A stretch of 6,226 bases of DNA from Thermoplasmatota archaeon (lineage in GTDB: Archaea > Thermoplasmatota > Thermoplasmata > Methanomassiliicoccales > Methanomassiliicoccaceae), in the NCBI GenBank assembly GCA_022709105.1, contig JAKIXL010000057.1, forward strand, positions 322-6,547, given 5' to 3'. Made by a program: the position numbers and the translations under genes. This document shows positions 4,991 through 6,226 of this stretch, piece after piece. The notes under the pieces were generated by a model that was not told where the DNA came from, searched no databases, and was given only the letters and a program-made list of their open reading frames with translations. The stretch's first letter is position 1, and each line of letters begins with the position of its first letter.

Positions 4991-5712
4991 CTTCGGCAGG
5001 CTGGGCAGCCCTCCGCAGGGCGGACCTCTATCGTTTCCCAGAGATTATGTTCCAGATCTCCGACGAGCAGCTTTGAGCGCAGAGGCTCGCCTAGGCCGGC
5101 GATCATCTTGATGGCCTCCGCCGCCTGCAGGCATCCGAACACCCCGGCTGCCGGGCCGAGGATGGGGAACGACCGGTCATGTTCCGGAACTCGCGGGAAC
5201 AGGCAGCGCAGGCAGGGAGTGCGGCCGGGCTCTATGACCGTGACCTGGCCATGCAGCCCTTCCACCGCTGCATGAACGAAGGGTGTGGAGGTTCTCATCG
5301 CATGTTCGTTGAGCACGAACCTCGGCGGAAGGCTGTCCAGGCAATCGAGGATGATGTCCGCCTCCCTGAACATCCAAGCTATGTTTTCCTTCGTTACCTC
5401 AACGCAGTGAGCCTCGATCTCGGTCCCGGGATTGAAGCGCCTTAGCTTCCAGGCCGCCGACGCAGCCTTGGGTACGATGCCCACGTCCTCCTCCCAATGC
5501 AGTATCTGGCGGTTTAGGTTGGTGATCTCCGGGACCTGGGGGTCCGCTAGGACAAGCTTCCCGACCCCTGCTCCCGCAAGATAATAGGCGGCCGGGCTGC
5601 CCAGTCCTCCGATCCCCATGATGCCGACGCAGCTCTGGGCGAGCTTGCGCTGCCCTTCGCTCCCCATGCCGGGAAGCATCTCTTGCCTTGCGTACCTGCC
5701 TTCACCGTTCAT
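4984..5712 (-). CDS. ThiF/MoeB/HesA-family E1-like adenylyltransferase
   Basis: Members of this family use ATP to adenylate the C-terminal glycine of ubiquitin-like sulfur carriers (ThiS, MoaD, archaeal SAMPs). In this 242-residue protein, GIGGLGSP (33-40) is the nucleotide-binding loop and D57 is the ribose contact. NLNRQ (65-69) carries the arginine finger R68; K81 and D126 (DCLDS) complete the ATP/Mg site. CLRC (167-170) and CPAC (236-239) bind zinc. The cysteine that precedes GVxGP in ThiF and MoeB is missing: the segment reads HDRSFPILGPAAG, with serine 181 near that place. Start: ATG 5712 has GAGGCGG just upstream and gives the usual N-terminus (YARQEMLPG). The upstream ATG at 5763 lies next to the TATA-like box and is unlikely to be transcribed. 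No carrier-protein gene is visible nearby, so the substrate is unknown. Confidence 0.87.
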   Translation of the reverse strand: MNGEGRYARQEMLPGMGSEGQRKLAQSCVGIMGIGGLGSPAAYYLAGAGVGKLVLADPQVPEITNLNRQILHWEEDVGIVPKAASAAWKLRRFNPGTEIEAHCVEVTKENIAWMFREADIILDCLDSLPPRFVLNEHAMRTSTPFVHAAVEGLHGQVTVIEPGRTPCLRCLFPRVPEHDRSFPILGPAAGVFGCLQAAEAIKMIAGLGEPLRSKLLVGDLEHNLWETIEVRPAEGCPACRRD

Positions 5713-5767
5713 GTCCGCCTCAAGCCTTCGACCCTGTAGTCCCTTACACCATATATGCCTCATATCA

Positions 5768-5777
5768 TTATTATAAG
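5768..5777. promoter_or_regulatory. Shared TATA-like box between E1-like and ABC ATPase genes
   Basis: The minus strand reads CTTATAATAA; the plus strand continues as ATTATTATAAG. For the minus gene it predicts transcription from about 5746, giving a leader of about 34 nt that contains GAGGCGG before ATG 5712. For the plus gene the same AT-rich patch (from about 5763) predicts a start near 5790, shortly before its GGTGA. The 92-base gap holds no other AT-rich box, so the two genes probably share it. Confidence 0.5.
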
Positions 5778-5793
5778 TCGAGAGTCATCTAGT

Positions 5794-5798
5794 GGTGA
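5794..5798 (+). promoter_or_regulatory. Ribosome binding site GGTGA for ABC ATPase
   Basis: GGTGA, the core of the archaeal Shine-Dalgarno sequence, lies six bases before ATG 5805 and fixes that start. Confidence 0.6.
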
Positions 5799-5804
5799 CT
5801 GGAT

Positions 5805-6226
5805 ATGGCCGAGAGCGTCATAAGCGTTAGGGGTCTGGTCAAGATCTATGGGGATCTCGTGGCCGTCGACGGTATCGATTTCGATGTCCATGGCGGAGAG
5901 GTCTTCTCCATGCTGGGCCCCAACGGCGCTGGAAAGACCACCTCGGTGGAGATTATCGAGTGCCTGAAGACGAAGACCTCAGGCGAGGTTAGAGTGCTCG
6001 GACATGACATCGACCAGAAGGTCAGGGAGATCAAGAAGCGGATCGGGGTGCTGCCTCAGGATTTCAACGCCTTCGACCTCCTGACAGTAAAGGAGAACAT
6101 AGAGTACTTCGGAGGGATGTTCCAAGAGCATCTTCCGGCGGACGAGCTCATCTCATTGGTCGACCTGGGAAGCAAGCGGGACGAGTACTTCAAGAACCTG
6201 TCAGGGGGACTGAAGCAGAGGGTCGG
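5805..6226 (+). CDS. ABC transporter ATP-binding protein (3' end outside window)
   Basis: This is the cytoplasmic ATPase subunit of an ABC exporter-type transporter, of the CcmA/DrrA-like group that pairs with ABC-2 membrane proteins; the cargo is unknown. The 140 visible residues carry VRGLVKIYGDLVAVDGIDF (8-26), the Walker A loop GPNGAGKTT (38-46), the Q-loop at Q85 (VLPQDFNAFDLLTVKENI) and the signature LSGGLKQR (132-139). The sequence is cut right after the signature, so Walker B and the C-terminal half lie outside. The ATG at 5805 has GGTGA six bases upstream. A permease gene would be expected downstream. The PadR regulator nearby is of a type that often controls such exporters, but the E1-like gene lies between them, so a link is only a possibility. 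Confidence 0.93.
   Translation, partial: MAESVISVRGLVKIYGDLVAVDGIDFDVHGGEVFSMLGPNGAGKTTSVEIIECLKTKTSGEVRVLGHDIDQKVREIKKRIGVLPQDFNAFDLLTVKENIEYFGGMFQEHLPADELISLVDLGSKRDEYFKNLSGGLKQRV

Noticed and set aside
4166..5076. Alternative frames over the Cys-protein and PadR genes (4166-4678 minus, 4471-5076 plus)
   Set aside because: They lie over the Cys-protein and PadR frames; the PadR frame has an unmistakable domain, and the alternatives show none.
1..6226. tRNA, rRNA, CRISPR array, insertion sequence or prophage signals
   Set aside because: No T-arm consensus, regularly spaced repeats, transposase motifs or terminal inverted repeats were seen.

Overview
The window looks archaeal, most likely a GC-rich euryarchaeon; a Thermoplasmata relative such as Methanomassiliicoccales is a guess from overall protein character, not something a marker here proves. 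The evidence is an archaeal-type SepF, an archaeal PUA protein, AT-rich TATA-like boxes about 25-40 nt before starts, GGTGA/GAGGTG ribosome binding sites, a probable leaderless GTG start and pyrimidine-rich terminator tracts. It reads as chromosomal backbone; I see no insertion sequence, CRISPR array, tRNA or rRNA.

Left part (1-2370), all on the minus strand: an HD-domain phosphohydrolase cut off by the window edge (1-736), SepF (809-1192), a roughly 320-base gap holding what looks like a two-hairpin structured element (1313-1444), a PUA-domain RNA-binding protein (1515-2012) and a small zinc-ribbon protein with a basic C-terminal tail (2051-2329). The zinc-ribbon and PUA genes are 38 bases apart and could be co-transcribed. 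SepF and the HD gene have their own TATA-like boxes, with a T-tract terminator between them.

Middle part (2372-3813), plus strand: two unrecognised membrane genes overlapping by ATGA. The first is an N-terminally anchored protein with two tandem beta-rich domains, the second a four-helix membrane protein. They probably form one envelope complex. A pyrimidine-rich tract follows.

Right-centre (3814-4981), plus strand: an unrecognised 241-residue protein with a C-x2-C-x9-C motif, followed at once by a PadR-family regulator that starts at TTG. The regulator's ribosome binding site overlaps the first gene's stop codon, so the two are translationally coupled. Direct repeats sit at the presumed operon promoter, so autoregulation by PadR is plausible.

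Right end (4984-6226): a ThiF/MoeB/HesA-type E1-like enzyme (minus strand) converges on PadR, with both stop codons inside one 16-bp palindrome. It is divergent, across a short AT-rich shared promoter, from an ABC-transporter ATPase running off the right edge. The E1-like enzyme lacks the cysteine found just before the GVxGP segment in ThiF and MoeB.

The best candidates for something undescribed are the structured element upstream of sepF, the Cys-protein/PadR operon and the two-gene membrane module.
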